A stretch of 64,000 bases of DNA. It comes from Rhizobiaceae bacterium (GTDB taxonomy: Bacteria; Pseudomonadota; Alphaproteobacteria; Rhizobiales; Rhizobiaceae). The stretch lies in contig JACVCH010000015.1 of assembly GCA_016742175.1 (NCBI GenBank), forward strand, positions 1 through 64,000, read 5' to 3'. Each line of letters begins with the position of its first letter. Position 1 is the first letter of the stretch. This document shows, piece by piece, positions 63,060 to 64,000 of this stretch. The notes below the pieces were generated by a model. That model was not told the DNA's origin, searched no databases, and worked only from the letters and a program-made list of their open reading frames with translations. Both the position numbers and the translations under genes were made by a program.

Positions 63060-64000
63060 ATGAACATGCTGACCCCTGACGGATCGACCGACGAGATCCG
63101 GGCCGCGCTGCGAAAGCTTCTTCCGCATTTCGCCATGGCCGGGCTCTTCAGCGGTGCGATCAATCTCCTGTATCTGAGCTCGCCGCTCTATCTGATGCAG
63201 ATCTACAATCGCGTCCTCGTCTCCGAGAACGTGACGACGCTCGGTCTCCTGACGCTCATCCTGCTCGCCGCGCTCGTCACCATGGCCTTCCTCGACGCGC
63301 TGCGCGCGCAGGTGCTGATCCGCTCGGGCATGAAGCTCGACGACTGGCTGTCGAAGCGCGTCTTTTCCGCGCTGGTGACGAAGTCCGCCCGGCAGGGCTA
63401 TTCGCGCGGCTCGCAGCAATTGCGCCAGCTCGACCAGTTCCGCAGCTTCATCACCGGCCCCGGCATCCATTTCGCCTTCGACCTGCCGTGGATACCGATC
63501 TACCTCGCGCTGCTCTTCTTCATCCACCCGCTGCTCGGCGTCGTCGCGACGCTCGGCGCTCTTATGCTGCTCGGCCTCGCCCTCTTGAACGAGCGGCTGA
63601 CCCGCCCCGCGCTCACCGCGTCCGAGCAGGCGGGCAACCGGTCCTATGCGTTCACCGAAAACATCCTGCGCCATTCCGACGTCGTCATCGCCATGGGCAT
63701 GCAGCCGGCGATCGAGCGCCACTGGCAGGGCAATCGCGACACGATGCTGACCCGGCAGGCGTTTGCCAGCGACCGCAATGCGGTCGTCTCGTCCGGCATC
63801 CGCTTCGCGCGGCTTCTCCTGCAGGCGCTGATGCTCGGCGCCGGTGCCTGGCTCGCCATCGACGGGATCATCATGCCGGCGACGATCTTCGCCGCCTCCA
63901 TCGTGCTCGGCCGTGCGCTGGTGCCGGTGGAGCAGGGCGTGTCGACCTGGAAGCAGTTCAGCGAGGCGCGCGAGGGCTACCGCCAGGTCCGCACGCTGCT
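63060..64000 (+). CDS. Type I secretion ABC transporter (N-terminal part, cut by window edge)
   Basis: The open frame runs from ATG 63060 (or ATG 63066, which has CGGGA better spaced) to the right edge, 313 codons, and continues beyond. Visible are membrane helices of an HlyB/PrtD-type exporter: LLYLSSPLYLMQIYNRVLVS near residue 38, FDLPWIPIYLALLFFIHPLL near 143, and RALVPVEQGVSTWKQFSEAR before the ATPase. There is no N-terminal C39 peptidase domain, so it belongs with PrtD/PrsD-type transporters that read C-terminal signals. The nucleotide-binding domain lies outside the window. Confidence 0.88.
   Translation, partial: MNMLTPDGSTDEIRAALRKLLPHFAMAGLFSGAINLLYLSSPLYLMQIYNRVLVSENVTTLGLLTLILLAALVTMAFLDALRAQVLIRSGMKLDDWLSKRVFSALVTKSARQGYSRGSQQLRQLDQFRSFITGPGIHFAFDLPWIPIYLALLFFIHPLLGVVATLGALMLLGLALLNERLTRPALTASEQAGNRSYAFTENILRHSDVVIAMGMQPAIERHWQGNRDTMLTRQAFASDRNAVVSSGIRFARLLLQALMLGAGAWLAIDGIIMPATIFAASIVLGRALVPVEQGVSTWKQFSEAREGYRQVRTL

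Overview
The window looks like chromosome of a GC-rich alphaproteobacterium of the order Hyphomicrobiales (Rhizobiales). The reasons are the rhizobial-type flagellar genes (FtcR/Rem, VisN/VisR, MotC, MotE, the MotD-type FliK), an Frc-type fructose ABC transporter, two Ku genes with LigD, and rhizobial-style palindromic intergenic repeats. I cannot name a genus. No rRNA, tRNA, insertion sequence, prophage or CRISPR array was seen.

Region 1 (1-25049) is most of a flagellar regulon. A minus-strand block runs from a DUF1217 protein through flgF, fliI, a membrane protein of unknown role, flgB, flgC, fliE, flgG, flgA, flgI, motE, flgH and fliL to fliP. These are the export ATPase, rod, hook-basal-body rings and part of the export gate. 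It is followed by a flagellin, fliF, a fliH-like gene, motB, motC, fliK, a lytic transglycosylase, the regulator ftcR and the start of flgE. Facing the other way are motA, fliM, fliN, fliG, flhB and an unknown 146-residue protein (stator and C-ring). The LuxR-type master regulators visN and visR close the block. flhA, fliQ, fliR, flgD, flgK and flgL are not here and may lie beyond the left edge, past flgE.

Region 2 (25381-31078) is a polyamine-type ABC importer (binding protein, two permeases, ATPase) next to an amidohydrolase. Region 3 (31219-35831) is a non-homologous end-joining locus: Ku, a three-domain LigD, a second Ku and a small unknown protein. Region 4 (35887-39701) pairs an EEP-family hydrolase with two phospholipase-D-type cardiolipin synthases. 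Then come a membrane dipeptidase, an EamA exporter, a MetNIQ methionine importer, a PCuAC copper chaperone, a PaaK/CapK-like protein, Dps and a TrkH potassium channel.

Region 5 (48986-55681) is a sugar locus. A ROK repressor with a clear palindromic operator faces frcB-frcC-frcA and a PfkB sugar kinase. A D-lyxose/D-mannose-type isomerase and an opposite-strand P-loop kinase complete it. Together they could import fructose or mannose, isomerise mannose to fructose and phosphorylate it. Region 6 (55800-62195) holds a CaCA cation exchanger, two small proteins, pyrC with an overlapping small membrane gene, an acyl-CoA synthetase and two glutathione transferases.

Region 7 (62710-64000) is the most intriguing. 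A 98-residue Ser/Asp/Gly-rich protein is followed by a hairpin and then by a type I secretion ABC transporter cut by the right edge. The small protein is a candidate non-RTX secreted substrate. Several genes use TTG or GTG starts that are each supported by a good ribosome binding site.
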